This document shows, piece by piece, positions 54,641 through 63,192 of a stretch of 64,000 nucleotides of DNA (positions within the stretch are counted from its first letter, which is position 1; every line of letters starts with the position of its first letter). A model generated the notes under the pieces. It was given only the letters and a program-made list of their open reading frames with translations, did not search any database and was not told where the DNA came from. Source of the DNA: Flammeovirgaceae bacterium SG7u.111 (GTDB lineage: Bacteria; Bacteroidota; Bacteroidia; Cytophagales; Flammeovirgaceae); assembly GCA_034044135.1 (NCBI GenBank), contig CP139021.1:1565635-1629634 (forward strand). Direction: 5' to 3'. The position numbers were made by a program, and so were the translations under genes.

Positions 54641-55036
54641 TTACCCTCCTACAGTTTCCTTTAGTTTACCTACCAAATGAACCCAGAGGTCTTCAAGCTC
54701 TTCTTCATCGTCCATATCCGAATAATCAATGACTTTTAAAAAAGAGGATTGGGTCATTTCGTTGAAGTTGATCTTGAACTCTAAGTAAGACGGATCATCG
54801 TCATCTTCTTCTCCATCTTGGATGAAAATATATTTAATATGGCTGTTTGTTCTTTTCGTAGCTATTTTAGCCTTTCGTTGGTCATCTTCCCACACAAATT
54901 CATATACCTTATCATTGGAGATATTCACTTGGTCTGCGAGCCACTCTTGCATTTCACCAGGGTTAGACAAATAAGGGAAAAGCATTTTGACTCCTGCCCT
55001 CAGCTCGAATTCGGTAACATATTTATACTTAGCCAT
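54641..55036 (-). CDS. START-like domain protein
   Basis: This is a 131-residue soluble protein with the SRPBCC/START-like layout of a Bacteroidota family: EFELRAGVKMLFPYLSNPGEMQEWLADQV, VYEFVWEDDQRKAKI, YLEFKINFNEMTQSSFLKVIDYSD, and a C-terminal helix LWVHLVGKLKE. Ligand unknown. Single gene. Confidence 0.85.
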   Translation of the reverse strand: MAKYKYVTEFELRAGVKMLFPYLSNPGEMQEWLADQVNISNDKVYEFVWEDDQRKAKIATKRTNSHIKYIFIQDGEEDDDDPSYLEFKINFNEMTQSSFLKVIDYSDMDDEEELEDLWVHLVGKLKETVGG

Positions 55037-55486
55037 TTCGTTTTTGTTTAGTCAAGCCTGTTGTTTGTGCCCAATTTGTTTAAGTAATTATATTATTGGA
55101 CGACTAGGGCTTTTTTTGTGTATCCGATTAACTGATACAGGTGCTGATTAAAGAACTTTTTGTTCTTCCCTGTCTCGCAATTTAAAAATTTGAAACAAAA
55201 CTCCAAGCAGTTAAGGTAGATATAAACTGAAAAGCTTACATGGGGGAGAGAGATTGCCCAAGTTGGAGGATGGTGGTACGGAAATTGACAAAGAAGGGTG
55301 GAAGTGATTGGTAATTGCCCATGGGCAGAGCCAGTTATTTAAAAACTGAGGTCAAATCTAGTTGGTTAACTCAGTTTTGTACCAATATGAAGCCGCCCCG
55401 TTCCGTCTAGGTTCGGGGTGTTTTCATTTAAGAAAACCAGCTTCGTATCAGTATAAAATAAATTGGTCTTTTGTACTGGATTATAA
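55037..55486. other. Intergenic region
   Basis: 450 AT-rich bases; only a weak CCCCG/CGGGG hairpin near 55395-55420 was seen. Holds the START-like gene upstream region. Confidence 0.4.
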
Positions 55487-56914
55487 TTACTTAATAAACT
55501 TGATATCCATTATTTCAGCAAGCTTTTTTGGGATATCGGTATTGTCATAAAATCCATCAAAGCTTGATTGTTGCACACCCAAAGCGCGGACGGGAACCGG
55601 TATTCCGGTATGTGCATGGCTTATCCAACCAATTCCTGCTTTCGTATTGAAGATTTTCAACCATGCATTTGCTGCTGCATTAGAATCTGCATAGGTCAAG
55701 CTTTCTGTTCCTTCATTGTTTATAAGATGCTTATGGGCAATTTGTAAGCTTTGTAGCTCTTCAGAATCCAACTCGCTTTTGTCTATTCCAAAAAAGTCTT
55801 TTCCTATCTCAAGCACTTTTTCAAATGAAAGCTCTTTTAAAGAATTCTCTTTTATAAAATCGATAAACAAATTGTTCAATTCATTAATAGAGCCTTTTTG
55901 CTTCTTCAAAAGGGCAAAGTTTGACTCATATTTCATTTTACTATTTCCCATTGCAAGACCGCCAGTTTCATGGTCGGCAGTTATAATGATGATGGTTTCA
56001 TCAGGGTGTTCGTTGTAAAAATCGACCGCTTCTTTAATAGCTTTATCAAAATCGATAACTTCTTGAACAACCGAAGCGGCATCATTTGCATGTGCAGCCC
56101 AGTCAATTTTACCACCTTCTACCATCAAGAAAAATCCATTTGGGTTATCAAGAAGGTTTATAGCTTTCTTCGTGAAATCAGCCAAAGTAAGCATACCTGC
56201 CTTTTGATCAATTGAATAAGGTATTTCCGCCTGTCCGAGTATATCAGGGGATACCATCATGATTTTGTCTTCAGTACTTTTTAGGTTGGCAAAGCCCGGC
56301 TTTGTGCTGATATATTTGTATCCAGCTTTTTCAGTGATTTCGTATGCACTTGGCATTGAACCTGGCTCTTTTCCAGTAGGGTGGTTGAACCCCCCTCCGC
56401 CAAATACATCAAAACCACTTTTAGGTAGTTGGACTCCAATTTTGTAGTAGTCACCTCGAGAAGGTTGGTGAGCATAAAAAGAGGCTGGCGTAGCGTGGTT
56501 TATACTTACAGAAGACAGGATTCCCACCTTTAGTCCTGCTTGTTTTGCAGAATAAGCTATTGAATGTACGGCAGTTTTGTGGTCCTCTTTCATGCCAATA
56601 GTACCGTTGGAAGTCTTGCTCCCAGTTGCCAAGGCAGTGCCCGATGCCGCAGAATCGGTTATGAATTTCTTTTTCGAGTAAGTCGATTGAAATCCTAGAG
56701 TTGGAAATTTGCTCATAGTCAAGAGCTTTGTTCCGACTTCTCCTTTGGCTGCCGCCAGGTATGCTTCTGTGAGGCTTACATGAGCTTCACCCATGCCGTC
56801 GCCAATAAAAAAGAAGACATATTTAGCTTTTTTAGGCTCGTCACTTGGGTTGGTAAATCCTGTAGTTCCTAGGAAAAAGGCAACTAGGAGTAAATAGTGA
56901 GAAATGGTTTTCAT
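55487..56914 (-). CDS. phoA: Alkaline phosphatase (PhoA family)
   Basis: This is a 475-residue exported enzyme (signal near GTTGFTNPS). Metal and active-site motifs: FFIGDGMGEAH (Asp ligand), catalytic Ser in TDSAASGTALATG, SINHATPASFYAH, LMVEGGKIDWAAHAND (Glu/Asp/His ligands), IIITADHETGGLA, and the final ISHAHTGIPVPV. It removes phosphate from monoesters in the periplasm or outside. Slightly shorter than the longest family members. Single gene. Confidence 0.93.
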   Translation of the reverse strand: MKTISHYLLLVAFFLGTTGFTNPSDEPKKAKYVFFFIGDGMGEAHVSLTEAYLAAAKGEVGTKLLTMSKFPTLGFQSTYSKKKFITDSAASGTALATGSKTSNGTIGMKEDHKTAVHSIAYSAKQAGLKVGILSSVSINHATPASFYAHQPSRGDYYKIGVQLPKSGFDVFGGGGFNHPTGKEPGSMPSAYEITEKAGYKYISTKPGFANLKSTEDKIMMVSPDILGQAEIPYSIDQKAGMLTLADFTKKAINLLDNPNGFFLMVEGGKIDWAAHANDAASVVQEVIDFDKAIKEAVDFYNEHPDETIIIITADHETGGLAMGNSKMKYESNFALLKKQKGSINELNNLFIDFIKENSLKELSFEKVLEIGKDFFGIDKSELDSEELQSLQIAHKHLINNEGTESLTYADSNAAANAWLKIFNTKAGIGWISHAHTGIPVPVRALGVQQSSFDGFYDNTDIPKKLAEIMDIKFIK

Positions 56915-57165
56915 GTTTGAATTAGGTTCAGTTTTGTGATATAATTAACTTGTTTAACTTAGGATTTAAGTCCTTTATTTGCACGTAATTGGGTAGCCTT
57001 AAGCGGCTATGCTCCAAAGTAACCCCACAAGTTTAAATAGCCCAAGGTTTAGGCGTGTTTTTTTAGTAGGCGGCGGATAAATTAATCTGCCTTTAATTTT
57101 ACCAGAAGAATAAGCGGTATTTAGAGTGAAAGGGGAAGGCTAGTTATTTGGAAGCTGCTTATGCA

Positions 57166-57936
57166 CTATTTCCCGACTCTTATGTGGTTTTGCTCCACGG
57201 CATCGTAAGCTTTTGCAAAGGAATGTCCTTCGTTTAGTTTTTCTATCATTTGCGAAAGCCCTTCTTTTCCTACTATTTTCCACCACCTGTCCACTTCTAG
57301 GGAAGCGGTTACATACGAAAGAAAAGGGCTTATTTCTGTGTACTTCTGAAACTCGCTCATTTCTTTTAGTTCATTGAGCGAAGGGGCTTTTTTACCATAG
57401 TCTGTAAGCAGGATCCATGTTTTTTTGGTGTCCTTGTACCGGTGGTCTAGCAAAAGAGCCAAACCTTCATCGAACCATGCGGGTATTTCTTGCTCCCTCT
57501 TGAGCCAGCCAAGCCTTGCTAACAACTCGGCATGTACCAGTTCATGGCAGATCACATCCACATTTAGCCCTTCCGCCCCAAGCACAATATACGAACCAAA
57601 AGGAGTGATATGGTTCATGCCAGGGCTGCTTGATTGCATGCCATAAGTCTGCATAACTGTAGGGGAATTTCCTGCTATTATCACAGGCTGTGCATAGGTA
57701 GGGTCGAAGAAAGTATGTAACCGTTCTTCGGCTTCTGCAACAGCAAAAAGAAAGTTGGAGACCTGTTCGTCTACCATCTCTTCTTCTACATAAATATTGG
57801 GCGCTACCTCTTCCAAACTAGATATCGGCACCAACATACACCTCAGTTGACTTGAAAATAAATAGGCGTATGCTAGGGCAAATGTCCCTGAAGCAATGAA
57901 TGCATAAAAGAGGTAGTTGGCTGTTTTCTTTTTCAC
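57166..57936 (-). CDS. Membrane-anchored zinc metallopeptidase (HExxH)
   Basis: This is a 256-residue protein with one N-terminal membrane helix (about 7-28). The zinc motif is VICHELVHAELLARLG (HExxH) with a downstream Glu in IPAWFDEGLALLLD, the gluzincin layout seen in peptidase MA-like proteins. Start codon is GTG. Substrate unknown. Single gene. Confidence 0.82.
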   Translation of the reverse strand: MKKKTANYLFYAFIASGTFALAYAYLFSSQLRCMLVPISSLEEVAPNIYVEEEMVDEQVSNFLFAVAEAEERLHTFFDPTYAQPVIIAGNSPTVMQTYGMQSSSPGMNHITPFGSYIVLGAEGLNVDVICHELVHAELLARLGWLKREQEIPAWFDEGLALLLDHRYKDTKKTWILLTDYGKKAPSLNELKEMSEFQKYTEISPFLSYVTASLEVDRWWKIVGKEGLSQMIEKLNEGHSFAKAYDAVEQNHIRVGK

Positions 57937-58340
57937 GGTAAATAGTATAGTACAAGTTAATGGTGGAAGGCTCGTTACTGATTGTACTATGCCTTTTATT
58001 AGTTGTACTTATTAATGATAAATCAAGTTACATCAAATAAGTGCGGGTAAAATTTGTTAATAAATGTAAATAAATGTTATCTTTTACCCCCTTTAGGTAG
58101 AGGGTAGAAGCGAAAATGAACGTTATTCAAAAATAAGAACACCAAAAGTTAACGAACTGTTCAGCTTGGTAAGTTCAAGATATAAATTTGTTGAATGTCC
58201 AAAAAACAGAAGTATTTTTTATAATGAGCTAATAAACAAAACGTTAACAAATAGGAGTTTAGAGCGTTGTAACGCATAGCATTAAAAGTGATTGCTGCAA
58301 TTACAATCATAAAGAATTATTTATCCATTCATATAAAGTC
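57937..58340. other. Divergent regulatory gap before the response regulator
   Basis: About 400 AT-rich bases with two small palindromes: GCGTTGTAACGC (58263-58274) and ATTGCTGCAAT near 58290. Promoters for both flanking genes must be here. Confidence 0.4.
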
Positions 58341-59054
58341 ATGAGTAAAAAAGCAAAAGTACTACTAGTAGAGGATGATAGGGTTATAGCCAAGTTGGTG
58401 AAAAAGTACCTAGACATTAGAGGTTATGATGTTGTCTATTGTGACAATGGAAAAACCGGACTATCGACATTCAATAATTACAGTTTCGATATTTGTGTGT
58501 TAGATGTAATGATGCCATACAAAGATGGTTTTACATTGGCGCAAGAAATCAGAAAAGTCGATGAGTTTGTGCCTATTTTATTCATCACATCCAAAACCCT
58601 TGCAAAAGACAAAATCAAAGCCTTCAAGCTTGGAGCAGACGACTACCTTACTAAGCCGTTTGACATGGAAGAGCTTTTGCTTAGGATAGAGGTGATTTTG
58701 AAAAGGCAACAAAGCCAGCCTAAAAAGCCGCACAGCGACCAAGAAGACCAAAAAGAATTCAAAATTGGAAAATATACGCTGGATTTTTCTTACCAAAAAC
58801 TGATTTTAGGAGAGGACGATCCAGAGCCAAGAAAACTTACCACACGTGAAGCCGAATTGCTCAGGTTCTTGTACCTCCACCGCAATGACCTGATAAGGAG
58901 AGAGTATATCTTGCAGGAAATTTGGGGGGATGATGATTACTACAAAGGCAGAAGTTTGGACGTGTTTATGTCCCGCCTAAGGAAGTACTTGAAGGAGGAT
59001 CCGGACATCCAAATCATCAATGTACATGCTATTGGGTTCAAGTTTATAATTTGA
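58341..59054 (+). CDS. OmpR-family response regulator
   Basis: This is a 237-residue regulator. Receiver domain: KVLLVEDDRVI (acidic pair), VLDVMMPYKDG (phospho-Asp), LFITSK, DDYLTKPFD (Lys). C-terminal winged helix: LTTREAELLRFLYLHRNDLIRRE and SLDVFMSRLRKYLKEDPDIQIINVHAIGFKF. No histidine kinase is adjacent, so its partner is elsewhere. Followed 9 bases later by the cyclophilin gene. Confidence 0.93.
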   Translation: MSKKAKVLLVEDDRVIAKLVKKYLDIRGYDVVYCDNGKTGLSTFNNYSFDICVLDVMMPYKDGFTLAQEIRKVDEFVPILFITSKTLAKDKIKAFKLGADDYLTKPFDMEELLLRIEVILKRQQSQPKKPHSDQEDQKEFKIGKYTLDFSYQKLILGEDDPEPRKLTTREAELLRFLYLHRNDLIRREYILQEIWGDDDYYKGRSLDVFMSRLRKYLKEDPDIQIINVHAIGFKFII

Positions 59055-59063
59055 TAAAGCCCT

Positions 59064-59534
59064 GTGTTAGTAGCGTCTTTCGAAACCAGTAAGGGGACAA
59101 TCGAGTTCGAGTTGTTTGAAAATGATGCGCCGAATACGGTCGCTTACTTTTCCAACTTGGTAAACAAAGGGTTTTACAACGGGATGATTTTCCACAAATA
59201 CATCCCCGAAACCCTAATTCAGACGGGCTGCCCCAATGGCGATGGAACCGGTCATGCAGGCTACCTCATAAAATGCGAACTGACAGGAAACAGGCAAGAG
59301 CATGATATTGGGGTACTCTCTATGGCGCATGCAGGTAGAGATACCAACGGGTCGCAGTTTTTTATCTGCCTCGGAAGAGATCAAGTGAAGCACCTAGATG
59401 GAAACCATACTTGCTTTGGCAAAATCCGCCCTAAAGGAATTGATGTGCTCTATAAGCTCAGGAGGTTCGATGAAATAGAATCCATCAGAGTGTATGAGCT
59501 AAGCGATTCTTACGATGATATTCCAGAGCTGTAA
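59064..59534 (+). CDS. Cyclophilin-type peptidyl-prolyl isomerase
   Basis: This is a 156-residue cytoplasmic cyclophilin: TSKGTIEFELFENDAPNTVAYF, FHKYIPETLIQTGCPNGDGTG, LSMAHAGRDTNGSQFFICLG, HTCFGKI. The catalytic Arg of the family (F-x-R-x-I) reads FHKYI, so Arg is replaced by Lys. Starts with GTG. Co-transcribed with the response regulator. Confidence 0.9.
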   Translation: MLVASFETSKGTIEFELFENDAPNTVAYFSNLVNKGFYNGMIFHKYIPETLIQTGCPNGDGTGHAGYLIKCELTGNRQEHDIGVLSMAHAGRDTNGSQFFICLGRDQVKHLDGNHTCFGKIRPKGIDVLYKLRRFDEIESIRVYELSDSYDDIPEL

Positions 59535-59553
59535 AAAGTTCTTAGTCATAGTA

Positions 59554-59596
59554 AAAAGGGAGGTTTGAGTTTTAAAAAAACTTAAATCTCCCTTTT
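59554..59596. terminator. Bidirectional terminator
   Basis: Arms AAAAGGGAG (59554-59562) and CTCCCTTTT (59588-59596) extend inward with mismatches; T-rich on both sides. Lies between the convergent cyclophilin and phenylalanine hydroxylase genes. Confidence 0.75.
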
Positions 59597-59602
59597 GTTT
59601 TT

Positions 59603-60325
59603 TTACCCCTTCACCAGTTCGTTTTCCAGCACCTCGGCTATTTTGGGCAAAGAATCGTAAAGCTCTTTGTACGAACTGATCACCCAATATTTTTCCTGAA
59701 ACTTGTCCTTTATATAAGGAGTAGCCAAAATTTCAGTCACGTTGTAAGGCAGGTGCGTAGCCTTGTTGCTCAGGCAGTAGACCGACTCCCCGCTGGAAGA
59801 AAGGATGCCCGCACCATAAATCTTAGTTTTCCCTTCTTCCCGAATCAGCCCAAACTCCACAGTATACCAATAAAGCCTCGAAACCAGCTCGATTGCCCAT
59901 TCGTTCTCAATGTGCCGAAGGGCAATTTCGCTCAAGCCGCTCAGGAAGTCACAAAAATGCTGGTTGGTGAGCAGCGGCACGTGCCCAAATACATCGTGGA
60001 ACATGTCGGGTTCTTCGAGGTAACCGAGCTGGGAAAGTTTCCTAAACCATGTGGAGGCGGGGAAGCGTTGGTTTTTCAGCAGCTCAAAAAACTCCTTGTT
60101 GGGGATCAGCCCTTTCACCACTTCTAAGTTCCATCCTGTTTTTGCTTCCAGCACTTCGTTCACTTCGCTGAACTTGGGGATAGCCTCTCGGGTAAACCCA
60201 ATGGCGGAAATCCCCTCCAAATAAGCTGGGGAAGCCACTTGGGGCAATTGTTCCATTTGTCGGTCCACTAGTTTTTTCCACACCTCAAAGTCCTCCGAGG
60301 TGTATTTTTCATATTCTTGCAGCAT
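59603..60325 (-). CDS. phhA: Phenylalanine 4-monooxygenase
   Basis: This is a 240-residue aromatic amino acid hydroxylase catalytic domain. Iron ligands: two His in PDMFHDVFGHVPLL and Glu in WYTVEFGLI. Pterin/substrate region FPASTWFRKLSQLGYLEEPDM. Converts phenylalanine to tyrosine with tetrahydropterin and O2. Length normal for bacterial PheH. Single gene. Confidence 0.95.
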   Translation of the reverse strand: MLQEYEKYTSEDFEVWKKLVDRQMEQLPQVASPAYLEGISAIGFTREAIPKFSEVNEVLEAKTGWNLEVVKGLIPNKEFFELLKNQRFPASTWFRKLSQLGYLEEPDMFHDVFGHVPLLTNQHFCDFLSGLSEIALRHIENEWAIELVSRLYWYTVEFGLIREEGKTKIYGAGILSSSGESVYCLSNKATHLPYNVTEILATPYIKDKFQEKYWVISSYKELYDSLPKIAEVLENELVKG

Positions 60326-60734
60326 GTGTTGTTGGTTTATGGTTGTATTACAAGAACACCATGAAGAGGGTTTGGGTTTTGGGGGATATGATTATGGGAT
60401 GAGAAGATTTGCTAATGAAATATACCGTCGTGGTCGTTTTGACCGCCCACGACGTTTTGGAGATGCCATAATTAGTTGATTAATGAGAGGGTGAAAGGAT
60501 GAGGCAATGAGAAGATTTGCTGATGGGATGATGGGATGATTAGAAATAGATGGGAAGTTTGTAGCTTGGTCTTCCAGACCGAATGGCTTCTTAATTCTGT
60601 CACCCCGAATCTTGATGCGGGGTCTGTTGGCTATTTGGGAAGGGGTTTGAAGTTAAATCAGCTCATCTAAAAGTTCTTTAGCAGACCTTGCTTCTGATTT
60701 TTCGGCTTTCATTAGTTTAGGGGTTCACATACTC
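60326..60734. other. Repeat-containing intergenic region
   Basis: About 410 bases: a CGTCGTGG palindrome (60426-60454), two copies of ATGAGAAGATTTGCTrATG (near 60399 and 60507), a TGATGGGATGATGGGATG tandem (from about 60521) and an ACCCCG hairpin (60602-60623) of the CACCCxGA type common in Bacteroidota. No gene. Confidence 0.5.
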
Positions 60735-61304
60735 TTAATAAGCCCACCTCTTTACATACCCAACCAAAAACCAATTTCCATTTCTCTTTTCGTAAAGGAT
60801 TATCTCCCCTCCATTGTTGCCATTTCTAATGGTTATTAGAGAAAAATTACCGTTTTCAGAAAAAACGGGTCTTGATACAGCGATTGGAAAGCTTCTCCAA
60901 GAGGAAGTTCTATTATTGTATTTTCTTATTTCCTTTTTCAGTGCTTTTTGTTCTTCTTCATTTAGGTTAGGAAAGAGGGAAAGAGCTTTTTTGACTTTAA
61001 TGAATTCCCCTTCTTCTTTTACGACGATTTTTTTGGTAAACTCTGTTTGGTTCCATTTACTGGTATCGAGTTTAAGGTTTGATTTTTTTATTAAATTAAT
61101 AAGCAATGTTGTATCCTTAAAATTCAAGGATTTCATGTGTCGTGGTACATAAAAAGTATTAAAAGTGTCAATATTTAATTCTCGATAAAATGGAGTTGAT
61201 TCAACAATTGATGACTTATCTTCTAGAGCTATTTCAAGTAGGTTTTGAGAAAAAGCATTTAGAGGAGTAAATAAGAGTATGAAAAATAATGCTTTGTTTA
61301 TCAT
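60735..61304 (-). CDS. Exported protein of unknown function
   Basis: This is a 189-residue protein with a signal peptide (ending LNAFSQ). The mature part has a helical Lys-rich middle (LFPNLNEEEQKALKKEIRK) and ends with a beta-rich piece (FSLITIRNGNNGGEIILYEKRNGNWFLVGYVKRW) that could be a small beta-meander. Not recognised. Divergent from the next gene, 39 bases apart. Confidence 0.65.
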   Translation of the reverse strand: MINKALFFILLFTPLNAFSQNLLEIALEDKSSIVESTPFYRELNIDTFNTFYVPRHMKSLNFKDTTLLINLIKKSNLKLDTSKWNQTEFTKKIVVKEEGEFIKVKKALSLFPNLNEEEQKALKKEIRKYNNRTSSWRSFPIAVSRPVFSENGNFSLITIRNGNNGGEIILYEKRNGNWFLVGYVKRWAY

Positions 61305-61343
61305 CGATAGAAATTTATTTGATTCTGTAAGTCAGAGTAGTCT

Positions 61344-61880
61344 ATGAAAAAGAATTTAATTGATGAGATAAAATCAATTTCAATTACAGCAAGAGTCGCC
61401 TTTGGATTGATTTGTTTAGAGAAGTGTATCAAAAATGAAAAATTATTTTTGAACAATACATTTTTATGGTTATTAAACGAAATGTGGTCTTACACAAATA
61501 CCAGTGACGCAGCGTCTTGGCAAGAAGAGATGGATGAAGCCTGTCCAGAGGTTATTTTTGATGAAAGAGCAGTTTATGAAGAGTTTGAAAAAATAACCCC
61601 TCAAATGGGTTACGAACTTAGATCTCTTTATGATGAAATACCAGCTTATATAACAAGGATCGTTGATGAGGTGATATTAATTGGTACATCGAATTTATAT
61701 GCTGGAACAGGAGAATATGCTAAAAATTCGCATTTTCATACCATGAATGTGATTCAAATCATGGAAGATAAAAATATTCCTTTACCAAGTATTGAAATCT
61801 TTAGGGAGTATTCTTTTAAAGAAAAGGGTGGTTGGGGGAGAGGTTTTGATAAAGAAGAAATAGTTAGCAAACTAAAATAA
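61344..61880 (+). CDS. Cytoplasmic protein of unknown function
   Basis: This is a 178-residue soluble protein, mostly helical in its first half (ITARVAFGLICLEKCIKNE, WLLNEMWSYTNTSD) with an acidic middle and a C-terminal part ending FDKEEIVSKLK. No family recognised. A small, acidic helical protein like this could be an immunity protein, but no toxin gene is adjacent. Confidence 0.6.
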   Translation: MKKNLIDEIKSISITARVAFGLICLEKCIKNEKLFLNNTFLWLLNEMWSYTNTSDAASWQEEMDEACPEVIFDERAVYEEFEKITPQMGYELRSLYDEIPAYITRIVDEVILIGTSNLYAGTGEYAKNSHFHTMNVIQIMEDKNIPLPSIEIFREYSFKEKGGWGRGFDKEEIVSKLK

Positions 61881-62131
61881 ATTAACCCCATTACTCAGAG
61901 CATCCCAGTTTACCACGCCTTGCGTGGCTCCGACCAAGCAAGGGCTAGATTCTGTAACTCGTTATCGGGCATCAAGTGTTGAATGACATTGGCTTTTGGA
62001 TAATAGTGTAATTTTTCTTTTGATTGAAAATCAACAACTTATCGACTCCTTCAAAAAAACTTTAAATTTTTTTCATTTTTTTGAGTACAAAATGAATGGT
62101 AGTGGCTTAACTGTATAGAAACCGAAAAACA

Positions 62132-63139
62132 ATGGCAAACGGGAATTTAACATATAAAGATTACGGCGTTGAGGATTTTGCTCAAGATACCTTCTTTTCG
62201 AAGTGGGTGAAGTCGCCAGATGCCGAGAGCCAGCGGTTTTGGGAAGCTTGGCTCAGCGAAAATTCCGACAAGCAGGCGGAAGTGGAGAAAGCCAAAAAGT
62301 TAGTTCTTTCTATTCATGTAAAAGATGACGAGATAAGCGAAGGGCAGATCAAGAAGATTTGGGGGGTGATAGAAGGCGGAATGGACAGCGAAGGAAAAGT
62401 TGTTCAGTTAGAGACGGAGAAGCCTCGCAGATCTTGGATAAAGTTTGCCGTGGCGGCGAGTGTTGCCGCGCTCATCGGGGTGCTTTTCCTGATGAACCTC
62501 GGAAACGAACCGCAGTTTGAATCGTACAGGGCTGAGAATGGTAAGCATTTACAAATCGACTTGCCCGATGGTTCTTTGGTGAAGTTGAATGCCGGCTCGG
62601 AGCTAAGCTTTGACAGAGCAAACTGGGAAAAGGAACGCTTGGTGAAGCTAGAAGGAGAAGGCTTTTTCGAAGTAAAGAAAGGGGAGAAGTTTTCGGTGCT
62701 GACGGAGTTGGGTTCGGTAGAGGTGTTGGGGACAAGTTTCAATGTGTTTGCCCGAGACGGGAAAATGGCGGTGGATTGCATCACGGGAAAGGTAAAGGTG
62801 AGTACGGCAGACAAAAAGAAATCGGAGATGTTGACTCCAGGGCTGGGGGTGAGCGTGGCGGCAGGAAAGATTGTGGAAAGCTACGACTTTGAGCCTGAGG
62901 AAAAGGCAACGTGGAGGATAGGCGAGTTTACCTACGATGACATTGACGTAGCGCAAGCACTGAAAGAAATAGAAAGGCAGTTCGATTATTCGGTAGAAAT
63001 ACAAGGAGATATCTCCGATAAAAAATACACTGGTGGGTTTGAAAACTCGGATTTGGAGCTGGCACTGGAGCAGATTTGCTACCCCATGGAACTGAGTTAT
63101 GAAATACTGGAAGCGGAGCGGAAAATTATCATCAAGTGA
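62132..63139 (+). CDS. FecR-family anti-sigma factor
   Basis: This is a 335-residue inner-membrane protein: N-terminal cytoplasmic helical part (residues 1-100), one membrane helix (FAVAASVAALIGVLFLMNL), and a periplasmic FecR domain (YRAENGKHLQIDLPDGSLVKLNAGSEL, GFFEVKKGEKFSV, VEVLGTSFNVFARDGKM), then a C-terminal STN-like domain (YDDIDVAQALKEIERQFDYSVEI). It senses the state of a TonB-dependent receptor, encoded directly downstream, and controls an ECF sigma factor. No sigma gene lies just upstream in the window. Confidence 0.93.
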   Translation: MANGNLTYKDYGVEDFAQDTFFSKWVKSPDAESQRFWEAWLSENSDKQAEVEKAKKLVLSIHVKDDEISEGQIKKIWGVIEGGMDSEGKVVQLETEKPRRSWIKFAVAASVAALIGVLFLMNLGNEPQFESYRAENGKHLQIDLPDGSLVKLNAGSELSFDRANWEKERLVKLEGEGFFEVKKGEKFSVLTELGSVEVLGTSFNVFARDGKMAVDCITGKVKVSTADKKKSEMLTPGLGVSVAAGKIVESYDFEPEEKATWRIGEFTYDDIDVAQALKEIERQFDYSVEIQGDISDKKYTGGFENSDLELALEQICYPMELSYEILEAERKIIIK

Positions 63140-63192
63140 AATTGATTTTCGTTTTCAAAAAAAGCTTCAATCAACTAGCGTTATCTAACATC

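Noticed and set aside
60521-60540. CRISPR-like or minisatellite array
   Set aside because: Only two short copies of TGATGGGA; no regular repeat-spacer pattern.
61344-61880. Toxin-immunity pair
   Set aside because: No toxin-like domain in the neighbouring exported protein, so the idea has no support beyond size and charge.
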